From assembly GCA_038319025.1 (NCBI GenBank), contig JBBQCW010000010.1, forward strand, positions 46,079 through 110,078: a stretch of 64,000 bases of DNA, given 5' to 3'. Positions 28,601 to 36,148 of the stretch are shown one piece after another (position 1 is the first letter of the stretch; each line of letters begins with the position of its first letter). Made by a program: the position numbers and the translations under genes. A model generated the notes under the pieces. That model was not told the DNA's origin. It searched no databases and saw nothing but the letters and a program-made list of their open reading frames with translations. The stretch is from JBBQCW01 sp038319025 (lineage in GTDB: Bacteria > Actinomycetota > Thermoleophilia > Solirubrobacterales > Solirubrobacteraceae).

Positions 28601-29044
28601 GTCCGTGTGGGTGGTCATGACGACCCCGGTGATGCCGATCCAATCCCCGAGGTCCAGGTCGGCGGCGTCCGCAAACGCCTCCTCGCTCACGCACTCCTGC
28701 CCGATCAGCACCTGCAGCGACCCCGTCCGGTCGCGCACGTCGAGAAAGATCAGGCCGCCGTGATCGCGCTGGCCGACGATGCGACCTGCCACCTGCACCG
28801 TGCGCCCTGTCTCGGCGTCCGGCCCCGGCTCGCCGGCGGCCGCGCGCACCTCGCCCAGCGTCTCCTCGGGCTTGAAGGTCACGGGGTAGGGATCGATGCC
28901 CCGAGCGCGCAGCCGGTCGAGCTTGGCCAGGCGGTGGCCGCGTTCGGCCGCGATGAACCGCGCCGAGCCCGCCTCGTCGGCAGGCCCCGGCAGGGGCTCC
29001 TCACCCTCCGTGCTGGCCGGGCCCGCCGGGTTGATGTCGGTCAC
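25601..29044 (-). CDS. lysyl-tRNA synthetase fused to a C-terminal MprF-like lysyl-transferase domain
   Basis: One open frame of 1,147 residues from the GTG at 29044 (an AGGA lies 8 nt upstream; a TTG at 29080 overlapping the previous stop is the alternative). Residues about 50-515 are a class II lysyl-tRNA synthetase: OB-fold (VAGRIVGQRDHGGLIFLDVRD), motif 2 region GMERVFEIGRVFRNEG, motif 3 GGLGIGLDRMVM. A Pro/Ala linker (about 515-580) leads to about six membrane segments (about 585-800). The C-terminal domain (about 815-1147) is DUF2156/MprF-like: FALRTDKSYFFGRDGESLIAYS, VGFLRLVPCYG, RLSMNFATWGRLF, NPFFQIKSLRDFNEKF. It probably charges tRNA-Lys and transfers lysine to phosphatidylglycerol. 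In mycobacterial LysX the MprF-like part comes first, so this order is reversed. Confidence 0.9.
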   Translation of the reverse strand: MTDINPAGPASTEGEEPLPGPADEAGSARFIAAERGHRLAKLDRLRARGIDPYPVTFKPEETLGEVRAAAGEPGPDAETGRTVQVAGRIVGQRDHGGLIFLDVRDRTGSLQVLIGQECVSEEAFADAADLDLGDWIGITGVVMTTHTDELTVRAAQVTLLSKSLRALPSRLADVDVRYRERYLDLIVNESSRRTFEIRTAAMAAVRRVLLERGFTEVETPVLDTAVGGAAARPFITHHNALDLDMYLRIALELPLKRLIVGGMERVFEIGRVFRNEGVDPRHNPEFSLLEAYQAFGDYHDMMELVETIVSEACLAAIGTTVIQVDGRDVDLAPPWRRISMADLIEEQTGERMHPSMDIAGARAICDRLGIAWEESWGAGRLMSEVYDETGEDVLVEPTFVYDYPREISPLARTHRDDPTMTERFEAVVAGRELANAYSELNDPVDQRSRFVAEAAMKAAGDDEAQDVDEDYIRALEYGLPPTGGLGIGLDRMVMLIAGAAAIRDVMLFPTMRPIGDDDTHRASAVAGSSAGVPTAAMLAGVATPPAPAALVAMAEVPPPVFATPPAVLPAEHDQPMPVVPATYLPRQRVAKALAWLTGIGAVVWLIPLIPGVTAHLVLFNHDILERPERVAGHVAAVVAGLALLFVAPGLAHRKRRAWEFGLALFAFGAVVHIVKGPHPFLVLYAAAMIVALVWNRRVFTARSDPGSLLTLVWFIPAYLASVVTFGVVSLLLEQNRVDPALTPGGMFQTIFGGLVGLDGAYHYEGRFFRSFFPAALLALGLVGVAAAVLLALRAVTQESGPSERARQRARRIVQEHGAGTLDYFALRTDKSYFFGRDGESLIAYSFVRGYALVSGDPIGTPAGRKAIVAEFVAFCRDRAWHLAFLAVREDQMDTYSALGFHGVYLGDEAIIHCDTFTLQGGEMRAARHAVKRIARTHSFTLMREVDSTESQREKLNAIRERWRGKAPERGFTMELGRGVEGHQPDFLLAIASDASGEPVGFLRLVPCYGADPGYSLDLMQRNPDSVNGVTEYLIANAALALGERGFRRLSMNFATWGRLFADDANLSLLQRGQRRIATALNPFFQIKSLRDFNEKFSPEWVPRSIVVEDPAAMAKVGVLYASVEGFLNVPVIGRYLVPHVHGPGEEE

Positions 29045-29076
29045 CGCGGGGATCCTGGCGTCGGACGCATCGGAAA

Positions 29077-29979
29077 TCAAGGGGCCTCGGGTGAGGGCAT
29101 CGCGCGGCGGGCCAGCCGGGCCGGGCCTGACCGCCGGGCCTTGCTGGGCGGCTGCTCGGAAGCAGCCAGCACCGCGATCCCCACCACCATCACGCCCAGG
29201 GCGACGACGGATGTGCCGAGTGCGAGCGGCGTGTTCACCAACTGTTCGGAGAACAGGAACACGCCGAGCAGCAACGAGACGACCGGATCCAAAGACATCG
29301 AGGTCGCCACGGCGGGCGCCAACTCCCCCGTCTGCAGCGACGCCTCGTTGAGCGTCATGCTCGTCCAGCCGACGACGATCAGCGCGTACAGCTCCCAATG
29401 GGTGAAGAGGCCCAGGACGCCCCCGCCGAGCTGGTCGACCACCTGCTTGGTGAGCGCGGCGCTGGCCGCGAACAAAAGCCCCGTGCCCAGCCCGAGCAGC
29501 GTCGCCTTGACGCGTGGTGATCGTCCCCAGGCGCCACCGACGAACGCGACGGTCAGCACGGCGATGGCGCCGCCGGCGATCAGCCATCGGCCCAGCGGCG
29601 CACTTTCGGTGCCGCCGGACGGCGCGCCGAAGATCAGGAAGCCGATCAGTCCACCCATCACCGCGAGCGCGCCGCCCACCTGGCGCGGCCCGACGTGCTG
29701 GCCCGAGAACCGGGCGCCCAGGGGCAGAATGAAGACGACGGTCGTGGCGATCAGCGGCTGGACAACGGCGAGCGTGCCGATCCCCAGCGCCGCTGCCTGG
29801 CACACGAACCCGAGCGCATCGACGACCAGCCCCGCCAGCCAGACCGGGCGCTTGGCGAGCTGGAGCATGAAGCCCGCCCGCATCGCCTCCTCGGCGGTGG
29901 CCTGCATGGCGACCGTCTGTTGCATGACGGTGCCGACGGCGAAGAAGAGTGCAGCGGCGATGGCGAGAAGCTCGGCCAT
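29077..29979 (-). CDS. DMT (EamA)-type transporter
   Basis: A 300-residue membrane protein with about ten hydrophobic segments in two EamA-like repeats (MAELLAIAAALFFAVGTVMQQ; LGLGTGLLFAASAALTKQVVDQLG). Members of this superfamily export metabolites or drugs; the substrate is unknown. The C-terminal tail is basic and cytoplasmic. It starts 3 nt after the rhomboid-like gene and ends 33 nt before the LysRS-MprF gene. Confidence 0.85.
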   Translation of the reverse strand: MAELLAIAAALFFAVGTVMQQTVAMQATAEEAMRAGFMLQLAKRPVWLAGLVVDALGFVCQAAALGIGTLAVVQPLIATTVVFILPLGARFSGQHVGPRQVGGALAVMGGLIGFLIFGAPSGGTESAPLGRWLIAGGAIAVLTVAFVGGAWGRSPRVKATLLGLGTGLLFAASAALTKQVVDQLGGGVLGLFTHWELYALIVVGWTSMTLNEASLQTGELAPAVATSMSLDPVVSLLLGVFLFSEQLVNTPLALGTSVVALGVMVVGIAVLAASEQPPSKARRSGPARLARRAMPSPEAP

Positions 29980-29982
29980 GAC

Positions 29983-30621
29983 CTAGTCCACGACCGGTTC
30001 CGCGGCGGTGCGACGTCGACCACGGAGCAGCATGAAGGCCGCTCCGAACGCCGCGGCGAGCGGGTGCTCGATGCCGTACCAGCTCACTGAAGCGGGGATC
30101 GAGATGGCGATGGTGGCCAGACACAAGCCCGCCAGCCACGCATCGCCACGGGTGTGGCCCGGCCGCCCCAGACGCTGGATCGTCAGGACGGCCAGCGCGC
30201 CGATCGTGCCGAACGCCACCGCGGAGATCCCGAAATCCGGATGGTGAGCGACCGCTTCGGCGCTGGATGTTCCTGCCGCGATGGCTACGGCTATCACCAG
30301 GTAGGCCACCGCCGCCGACCCGATGTGCCCGGAGAGCGCGGCGCCCCACCATGCGCCCGGACCGGCCCGGCGCACGAGCGCGACCGCCACCAAAGCAGTC
30401 GCTCCGATCTGCACGAGCGGCAGCTTGCCGGCCACGACCAGCCCACTGGACAGCAGGCGCACGAGCTCTCCGTTGGCCACTCCGAGCGGGCTGGAGGACA
30501 CCTCGATCGGCCGCAGCCCGACGCCGCGATCGGCGATCACGCTGAACGTCACGGCAGCAAAGTAGGCCACGATCCCGCCGGTGAGGAGCGGTGACCAGTT
30601 ACGCGCACGCAGCGCCTTCAT
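29983..30621 (-). CDS. rhomboid-like membrane protein
   Basis: A 212-residue protein with about six membrane segments. The ATG at 30621 overlaps the nth stop (ATGA). The pattern resembles rhomboids: a segment with DFGISAVAFGTIGAL, where G-I-S-A is close to the GxSG nucleophile motif, and a last segment WYGIEHPLAAAFGAAFMLLRGR, where the His could be the general base. Gly is replaced by Ala after the Ser, so activity is uncertain. It could instead be an inactive relative. Confidence 0.6.
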   Translation of the reverse strand: MKALRARNWSPLLTGGIVAYFAAVTFSVIADRGVGLRPIEVSSSPLGVANGELVRLLSSGLVVAGKLPLVQIGATALVAVALVRRAGPGAWWGAALSGHIGSAAVAYLVIAVAIAAGTSSAEAVAHHPDFGISAVAFGTIGALAVLTIQRLGRPGHTRGDAWLAGLCLATIAISIPASVSWYGIEHPLAAAFGAAFMLLRGRRRTAAEPVVD

Positions 30622-31289
30622 CGGCGCCCGGGGCACATGCGTCGCAGCGCGCACGTCGAGCAGGCAGGCCGCTGCGCGTGGCACGTGCGCCGCCCGTGAC
30701 GCAGGATGTTCATATGCAGCTCCAGCTCGGCGCCGGGCGGCGTGAGCGCGAGCATCGCATCGTGCAACCGCTCGAACGAACCACCGTCGGCGAGCAGACC
30801 GAGACGGGCACCGACGCGCGACACGTGGGTGTCGACCGGCACGTCGCGCAGCCCGTAGGCAAAGAGCAGAACGCAGGCGGCCGTCTTGCGACCGACCCCG
30901 GGCAGCGTGCACAGGTAGGCCTGCCCCTCGGGCACCGGCGTCCGCGCCAGCCAAGCCAGATCGAGCGGCTCGCCGACGGCGCGCAGGATCGCCTGGATGC
31001 GCGCCGACTTGACCTTGGATATGCCGCCGGGCCGGATCGCCTCCTCGACCTCCGACAACGGGGCGTCCCGCACCGCGGCCCAGGTGGGTAGTCGACGACG
31101 CAGCCGCAGAAAGGCGACATCGCGGTTGCGATCGTTGGTGGACTGCGACAGCACGGTCAGCACGAGCTCGCCCAGGCCGTCGCCGTGCGGCGGCGCGACC
31201 GGCACGCCGTAGAGCAGCCGCAGACGGTCGCGCACGGCACGCACCCGGTGCGCCGACGGCGGCGGTGTCCTCGCGACGGCGGCGGCCAT
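30618..31289 (-). CDS. nth: endonuclease III
   Basis: A 223-residue DNA glycosylase/AP lyase for oxidised pyrimidines. The helix-hairpin-helix LPGVGRKTAACVLLFAYG has the catalytic Lys, VPVDTHVSRVGARLGL has the catalytic Asp, and the C-terminal C-x6-C-x2-C-x5-C (CHAQRPACSTCALRRMC) binds the [4Fe-4S] cluster. I use the ATG at 31289, overlapping the upstream kinase stop as TGATG, not the ATG at 31304. Confidence 0.93.
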   Translation of the reverse strand: MAAAVARTPPPSAHRVRAVRDRLRLLYGVPVAPPHGDGLGELVLTVLSQSTNDRNRDVAFLRLRRRLPTWAAVRDAPLSEVEEAIRPGGISKVKSARIQAILRAVGEPLDLAWLARTPVPEGQAYLCTLPGVGRKTAACVLLFAYGLRDVPVDTHVSRVGARLGLLADGGSFERLHDAMLALTPPGAELELHMNILRHGRRTCHAQRPACSTCALRRMCPGRR

Positions 31290-32185
31290 CAGACCGCTCC
31301 CCATCGCTCCGTGGCCTGTGCCCCCGCGTGGACGGCCGGCTCCAAAGCGGCGGCCAGCGCCGGCGGGTAGAAGCCCGTGCGGGCCAGGCCGGCCAGCAGG
31401 ACCCCGAGCAGAGCATCGCCGGCGCCCGCGGTGTTGACGGTCTCGACCTCGGGAGCGCGCACCTCGCGGTCCAGTCGGCCGCCGCGCAGCAACGCGCCCT
31501 CGGCGCCCAGGGTGATCACGACATGCTGGGCGCCGCCCGCGATCAGGCCCGCGGCGGCCCGGGCGGGATCGCGTTCACCCGTCATCAGCCGTGCTTCCTC
31601 CACGTTGGCCTTCACCAGGAACGCCCCGTCCACGCAAGCCCGCGCCGCCTGCGCGGCGCGCTCGGCAGACGGCCAGCGATGCAGGCGCAGGTTGGGGTCG
31701 AAAACCACGGGGTGCCCCAGTGACAGCGCCTGCTCGCGAGCGGCCATGGTCAGCTCCCGCTCTCCCTCGCCCACCAAAGTGTTGGAGGCAAAGCAGAAAG
31801 CGTCGCACGCCGCGACGGCCGTCGGCAACGTCGGGCCAGCCGCTTCGATGGCGTGAGCTACGCCGTCGGCGTAGAGCGAGAAGGACGGCTCGCCGCCGGG
31901 TGCCACCGTTACGAAGGCCACGGGCGTAGCGCGCGCGGGGTCCAACGTGAACCACTCCACGCCCACGTTCTCCTCCTGCAAGCGGTCGCGCAACCACTGA
32001 CCCCACGCGTCGTCGCCGGCCCCGCCGGCCAGCGCCACCGGGGCGCCGGCGCGCGCCGCCGCCACCGCGGCGTTGGCCATCGCACCACCGAAATGGGGGT
32101 GGAACGAACGTGCCTGCGCGATCGACGTGACATGCGTCTGGCAGACCAGATCGACGAGGGCTTCTCCTAGTAACAGTGTCCGCAC
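31289..32185 (-). CDS. PfkB-family carbohydrate kinase
   Basis: A 298-residue ribokinase/fructokinase-like enzyme. FGGAMANAAVAAARAG (substrate site) and NTAGAGDALLGVLLAG (the PfkB signature 2, catalytic Asp and anion hole) are clear. Similarity to fructokinases (GEALVDLV at the start, DPNLRLHRW in the middle) suggests a sugar substrate. First gene of the minus-strand run down to 24737; it is divergent from the hydrolase at 32215 with 29 nt between. Confidence 0.9.
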   Translation of the reverse strand: MRTLLLGEALVDLVCQTHVTSIAQARSFHPHFGGAMANAAVAAARAGAPVALAGGAGDDAWGQWLRDRLQEENVGVEWFTLDPARATPVAFVTVAPGGEPSFSLYADGVAHAIEAAGPTLPTAVAACDAFCFASNTLVGEGERELTMAAREQALSLGHPVVFDPNLRLHRWPSAERAAQAARACVDGAFLVKANVEEARLMTGERDPARAAAGLIAGGAQHVVITLGAEGALLRGGRLDREVRAPEVETVNTAGAGDALLGVLLAGLARTGFYPPALAAALEPAVHAGAQATERWGAV

Positions 32186-32214
32186 GGTCCCTGCACGGTA
32201 TCTTCGCCCCCCGT

Positions 32215-33051
32215 ATGCCCGCGGTCAGTGACCACACGGGGCAGCTGCACGATCAACCGGTTTTCTGGCGCAGCGCGCCGGCGAACAGCGTGCCGACCCT
32301 CTTTCTCCACGGCGTTCCGACCTGTTCGGACGACTGGTTGCCGTTCCTGGAGCTGATCGGTGGGGTGGCCCCGGACCTCCCCGGTTTCGGCCGCAGCGGC
32401 AAGCGCGGCGACGGCGATTACACGATGGAGGGGTACGACCGCTTCATCGAAGCGTTCCTGGACCTGGCCGAGATCGAGGGGCCGGTGAACCTCGTCGTCC
32501 ACGATTGGGGCGGCGTGGGTCTGCTGTGGGCGCAGCGGTTTCCCGAGCGCGTCCACCGACTGGTGATCATGAACACGGTGCCGCTCGGCCAGACCTATCG
32601 CTGGCACTGGATCGCGCGGATGTGGCGACGGCGCATCATCGGTGAGCTGTTCATGGGCAGCACTTCGCGCTGGGCGCTGCGCAAGCTGCTCAAGCCCGCG
32701 ACCACGCTGCCCGAGGGCATGCCCGACCACTTCCTCGACTCGATCCTCGACCACTTGGATCAGGGAACCCAGCGCGCCATCCTGCGGCTGTACCGCACAT
32801 CCCCTTCCGACAAGTTGCTGGTCGCGGGCACGCGGCTGGATGAGATCAGCGCGCCGGCGTTGGTGGTGTGGGGCGGGCATGACCCGTACATCGCCGCCGA
32901 GCACGGCCGCCAGTACGCCGACATGCTGCCGCGCGCGACACTGCGGCCCGTTCCACAGGCGGGCCACTGGCCGTGGATCGACGATCCCACGCTCATCGAA
33001 GAGGTCTGTGCGTTCCTCACCGACGCACCTGAGGCACCGCCGCCGTCATGA
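32215..33051 (+). CDS. alpha/beta hydrolase, haloalkane dehalogenase/epoxide hydrolase-like
   Basis: A 278-residue alpha/beta hydrolase. The nucleophile elbow is VVHDWGGVG, with Asp in place of Ser as in haloalkane dehalogenases and epoxide hydrolases; the second Asp is in WGGHDPYI and the His in AGHWPWID. FLHGVPTCSDDW supplies the oxyanion region, and the cap domain lies around residues 130-200. The ATG at 32215 avoids overlap with the kinase start at 32185. Its stop overlaps the next ATG by 4 nt. Confidence 0.88.
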   Translation: MPAVSDHTGQLHDQPVFWRSAPANSVPTLFLHGVPTCSDDWLPFLELIGGVAPDLPGFGRSGKRGDGDYTMEGYDRFIEAFLDLAEIEGPVNLVVHDWGGVGLLWAQRFPERVHRLVIMNTVPLGQTYRWHWIARMWRRRIIGELFMGSTSRWALRKLLKPATTLPEGMPDHFLDSILDHLDQGTQRAILRLYRTSPSDKLLVAGTRLDEISAPALVVWGGHDPYIAAEHGRQYADMLPRATLRPVPQAGHWPWIDDPTLIEEVCAFLTDAPEAPPPS

Positions 33052-34601
33052 AACTGCCCGCCGGCCGCGCGTGGCTGCTCGCCGCCGCACTGTCGGCGGC
33101 GTACCTGTTGATCGACCCGCCGAGCGTGGATCTGGCGGCGCAGGAGTACCGCTCGGATCTGGCCCGCGCCGGTGGCTTCGCGGTGTGGGACAACGCCTGG
33201 TACGCAGGCCACCACGTCCCCGGATACAGCTTGCTCTTCCCGTCGCTGGGCGCGCTGCTGGGTCCTGAACTTGTTGGTGCGCTGGCCGTCGTCGCCGCCG
33301 CCTGGCTGTTCGCGCGCGTCGTGATCGACCATTGGGGCGAGGAGGCGTGGGTCGGTGCTTGGTGGTTTGCGGCGGGCGCAGCCGGGATGCTGCTAACGGG
33401 CCGGCTGACGTTTGCGCTCGGCCTGGCGGCGGGGCTGGCGACGGTGCGTCTGGCTCAGCGCGGCCACGCCTTCGCCGCGCCCGCGATGGCCGTGCTCACC
33501 ACGGCCGCCAGCCCGATTGCCGGCCTGTTCGTCGCCATGGGCGCCGTCGCGTGGTTCGTGGTCCAGCGCGAGCACCGAGTGGCCGCCGCAGGCATTGGGC
33601 TCGCTGCCCTGCTGCCCGCTGCCTTCCTCACCGTGGCGTTCCCCGAAGGTGGGATCGAGCCGTTCCACGCCCGTAGTTACTGGCCGGCCCTCGGAGTGCT
33701 CCTCGTGCTCCTGGTGATCCTCCCCAAGCGCGAGCGCCTCCTGCGCGCGGGCATCGTGATCTACGCGCTGGCGTGCACGGCGAGCTTCGTCCTGGATACG
33801 CCGATGGGTAACAACGTCACGCGACTTGGCGCGCTCTTTGCCGGGCCGCTGCTGGCCTGCGCCCTGTGGCCCAACCGCCGCGTGCTCTTGGTGGTATGCG
33901 CCCTACCGCTCATCTATTGGCAGTTCCTCGCGCCCGTCAACGACTGGACGCGAACCTCCGGGGATCCGTCCGTACAAGCCACCTACTACTCAGGGCTGCT
34001 GCGCACGCTCCACGCCCAGAGCAAACCGCCCTTCCGCGTGGAGATCCCGTTCACCCGTAGCCACTGGGAGACCCGGTACGTGGCACCTCACCGGCCGCTG
34101 GCCCGCGGCTGGGAGCGCCAACTCGACATCCAACGCAACGGCGTGTTCTACACAGGACGGCTCACCGCGCAGCGCTATCGACGCTGGCTCGACGAGCAGG
34201 GCGTGCGGTTCGTCGCCGTGCCCGACGTCCAACTGGACCACTCTGCAAAGGCCGAGGCAGCGCTGATCCGAGGAGGGCTGCCCTACCTGCACCAGGTGTG
34301 GAGCGACAGCCACTGGCGGCTGTTGGAGGTTGATCACCCGTCCCCGATCGCCCACGGTGGCGCCGTGCTCACCGCACTGCGGCCGCAGGGCTTTGGCCTC
34401 TTCGCGAGCAAACCGAACACCTCCACCGTCGTGCATATCCACTTCTCGCCCTACTGGAAGCTGGATGGCGTGCCGGGATGCGTGTCACGCACCAAGGACG
34501 ACTGGACGCGGGTGACCCTCCGCGACGCCGGGGCGGCCCAGGTGATCATCGCCTTTGCGCTGGATCGCGTGGCTGCCCCCTCGCCGCGCTGCAGTCCCTG
34601 A
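33048..34601 (+). CDS. polytopic membrane protein, possible GT-C-like
   Basis: A 517-residue membrane protein: about ten hydrophobic helices in the first 300 residues, then a soluble domain of about 200 residues. The early loop LAAQEYRSDLARAGGFAVWDNAWYAGHHVPGYSLLFP, with acidic residues after the first helix, and the helix count recall GT-C lipid-sugar transferases such as mannosyl- or arabinosyltransferases, but no signature is decisive. The position just before PAP2, PIP synthase and ino1 suggests envelope lipid or glycan work. Confidence 0.65.
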   Translation: MKLPAGRAWLLAAALSAAYLLIDPPSVDLAAQEYRSDLARAGGFAVWDNAWYAGHHVPGYSLLFPSLGALLGPELVGALAVVAAAWLFARVVIDHWGEEAWVGAWWFAAGAAGMLLTGRLTFALGLAAGLATVRLAQRGHAFAAPAMAVLTTAASPIAGLFVAMGAVAWFVVQREHRVAAAGIGLAALLPAAFLTVAFPEGGIEPFHARSYWPALGVLLVLLVILPKRERLLRAGIVIYALACTASFVLDTPMGNNVTRLGALFAGPLLACALWPNRRVLLVVCALPLIYWQFLAPVNDWTRTSGDPSVQATYYSGLLRTLHAQSKPPFRVEIPFTRSHWETRYVAPHRPLARGWERQLDIQRNGVFYTGRLTAQRYRRWLDEQGVRFVAVPDVQLDHSAKAEAALIRGGLPYLHQVWSDSHWRLLEVDHPSPIAHGGAVLTALRPQGFGLFASKPNTSTVVHIHFSPYWKLDGVPGCVSRTKDDWTRVTLRDAGAAQVIIAFALDRVAAPSPRCSP

Positions 34602-34638
34602 CAACGCGTTCTTAACGCGATAACATTTCCCGACTGTC

Positions 34639-35421
34639 ATGCGCGCCCGGATCGATTCTTTCCAGGCGCGGCTCTTGCCGCACGGGTATCTCGACGTGCT
34701 GCGCCAGGTCGCGCTCTTTGCTGTCGCCTACTACGGCTATCGACTCGCGCGCGGGGCGATCGACGGGCATGCAAGCACCGCAGCTTCCTTTGAGCACGCG
34801 CGGGATCTGATCTCTGTGGAGCGCTCGATGGGGATTTTCGTGGAGCCCGCGGTGAACGCCTGGTCGACCGGCAGCTCGATCGTCACCGCCTTCACGAGCT
34901 GGATGTACCTCAACGCGCAATTCTCGGTGACGATCGGCGCCCTCGTGTACCTCTACACCTGCCACAACAAGAACTTCTACTTCGTGCGGAACATGTTCAT
35001 GATCGCCATGGGCATCGCGCTCGTCGGGTACACGGTCTTCCCGACCGCGCCGCCGCGGTTCTTCCCCGAGTGGGGCTTTGTGGACTCGGTGGCCGACTTC
35101 ACCGGGGTCTCCCACGACAGCGTGGCCGTGAACGCCCTGTTCAATCCGTACGCGGCGGTGCCCTCGATGCATGTCGCGTTCGCGCTCATGATCGGGATCC
35201 CGCTTTCACGTCTGTGCCGACGGAAGGTCGTCCGGGCGTTCTGGGCGTTCTATCCGCTGATCGTCACTTTCGTGATCGTGGCGACGGCAAACCACTTCAT
35301 CAGCGACGCCATCCTCGGCGCGCTGACGGCCGGCTGCGGCGCCTACGGCGCCCACTGGCTGGCGCGAGCGCGGCCGGCCACATGGGCCTTCCGCCCCGAC
35401 CGCAAGATCGCGCAAGCCTGA
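34639..35421 (+). CDS. PAP2-superfamily phosphatase/phosphotransferase (inositol-phosphotransferase-like)
   Basis: A 260-residue membrane enzyme of the PAP2_3 type, the family containing inositol phosphorylceramide synthases. Six membrane segments; the catalytic pieces are NPYAAVPSMHVAFAL (PSxHxA, first His) and ATANHFISDAILGA (second His and Asp). PTAPPRFFPEWGF between helices is typical of the subfamily. The stop overlaps the PIP synthase ATG (TGATG), so the two are coupled. A lipid phosphatase or inositol-phosphate transfer role is inferred. Confidence 0.85.
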   Translation: MRARIDSFQARLLPHGYLDVLRQVALFAVAYYGYRLARGAIDGHASTAASFEHARDLISVERSMGIFVEPAVNAWSTGSSIVTAFTSWMYLNAQFSVTIGALVYLYTCHNKNFYFVRNMFMIAMGIALVGYTVFPTAPPRFFPEWGFVDSVADFTGVSHDSVAVNALFNPYAAVPSMHVAFALMIGIPLSRLCRRKVVRAFWAFYPLIVTFVIVATANHFISDAILGALTAGCGAYGAHWLARARPATWAFRPDRKIAQA

Positions 35422-36083
35422 TGGCCGAAAGTCCATCGCAGCGCCCGCGAGGCCCCCGCCCCGGCGGCCGCCCCGTGGGTGAGCGCCGAACGCAGGTGCG
35501 CGACGCGCTGATCGAATCCCGCCTGACGCCCAACGCGATCTCCCTCACCGGGATGGCACTGAACCTTGTGGCTGCTGTGCTCGTGTGGCAAAACGAATTC
35601 GTCTGGGGCGGCATCGCCTTCATCGTCGGCTCGATCTGCGACACCCTCGACGGGCGCTACTCGCGCATGTCCGGGAAGGGATCGCCGTTCGGCGCGTTCC
35701 TGGATTCCACGCTCGACCGGGCGGAGGAGGGCATCGTCCTGACCGCGGTCGCCGTCCACTTCGCCGACATCGGCAACAAGACGGCCGTTGCCGCCACCGT
35801 GATCGCCGTGCTCAGCTCGCTGCTCGTTTCCTACACGCGAGCCCGCGCAGAAGCGCTCGGAGTGGAGTGCAAGGTGGGGATCGCCAGCCGCGCCGTCCGC
35901 GTCGTGATCCTGTCGGTCGGCCTCCTCTTCGCCACCGGCCCAGGCAGCATCGAACTGCTGGCCCCGGCCGTCTATGTGCTGGCCGGTCTCAGCACGATCA
36001 CCGTCTTCCAGCGGATCTTCCACGTGCGCGGAGAACTCCTGCGCGCAGCCGCCGAAGCTGAGCCTGAGGCGCCGGAGCTGTAA
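35421..36083 (+). CDS. CDP-alcohol phosphatidyltransferase, probable phosphatidylinositol-phosphate synthase
   Basis: A 220-residue membrane enzyme. The CDP-alcohol motif is DTLDGRYSRMSGKGSPFGAFLDSTLD, with the metal-binding Asp residues and a Tyr-Ser in place of the usual x-A before Arg. The TPNAISLTGMALNL start and six helices fit. Ino1, which makes inositol-3-phosphate, follows 65 nt downstream, so I infer that it joins CDP-diacylglycerol and inositol phosphate, the actinobacterial route to phosphatidylinositol. Start at 35421 from the TGATG overlap. Confidence 0.85.
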   Translation: MAESPSQRPRGPRPGGRPVGERRTQVRDALIESRLTPNAISLTGMALNLVAAVLVWQNEFVWGGIAFIVGSICDTLDGRYSRMSGKGSPFGAFLDSTLDRAEEGIVLTAVAVHFADIGNKTAVAATVIAVLSSLLVSYTRARAEALGVECKVGIASRAVRVVILSVGLLFATGPGSIELLAPAVYVLAGLSTITVFQRIFHVRGELLRAAAEAEPEAPEL

Positions 36084-36148
36084 CCAGCCGGCGTCCCCGG
36101 GGTTCTCCCAACTACGAACTTCCACCTTTTGAAGGGACGTTTTTCCAA

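Noticed and set aside
29045..30352. A 1,583-residue protein extending the LysRS fusion upstream
   Set aside because: The N-terminal 436 codons lie over the DMT transporter and rhomboid-like genes in another frame and look like a shadow; LysRS begins near 29044.
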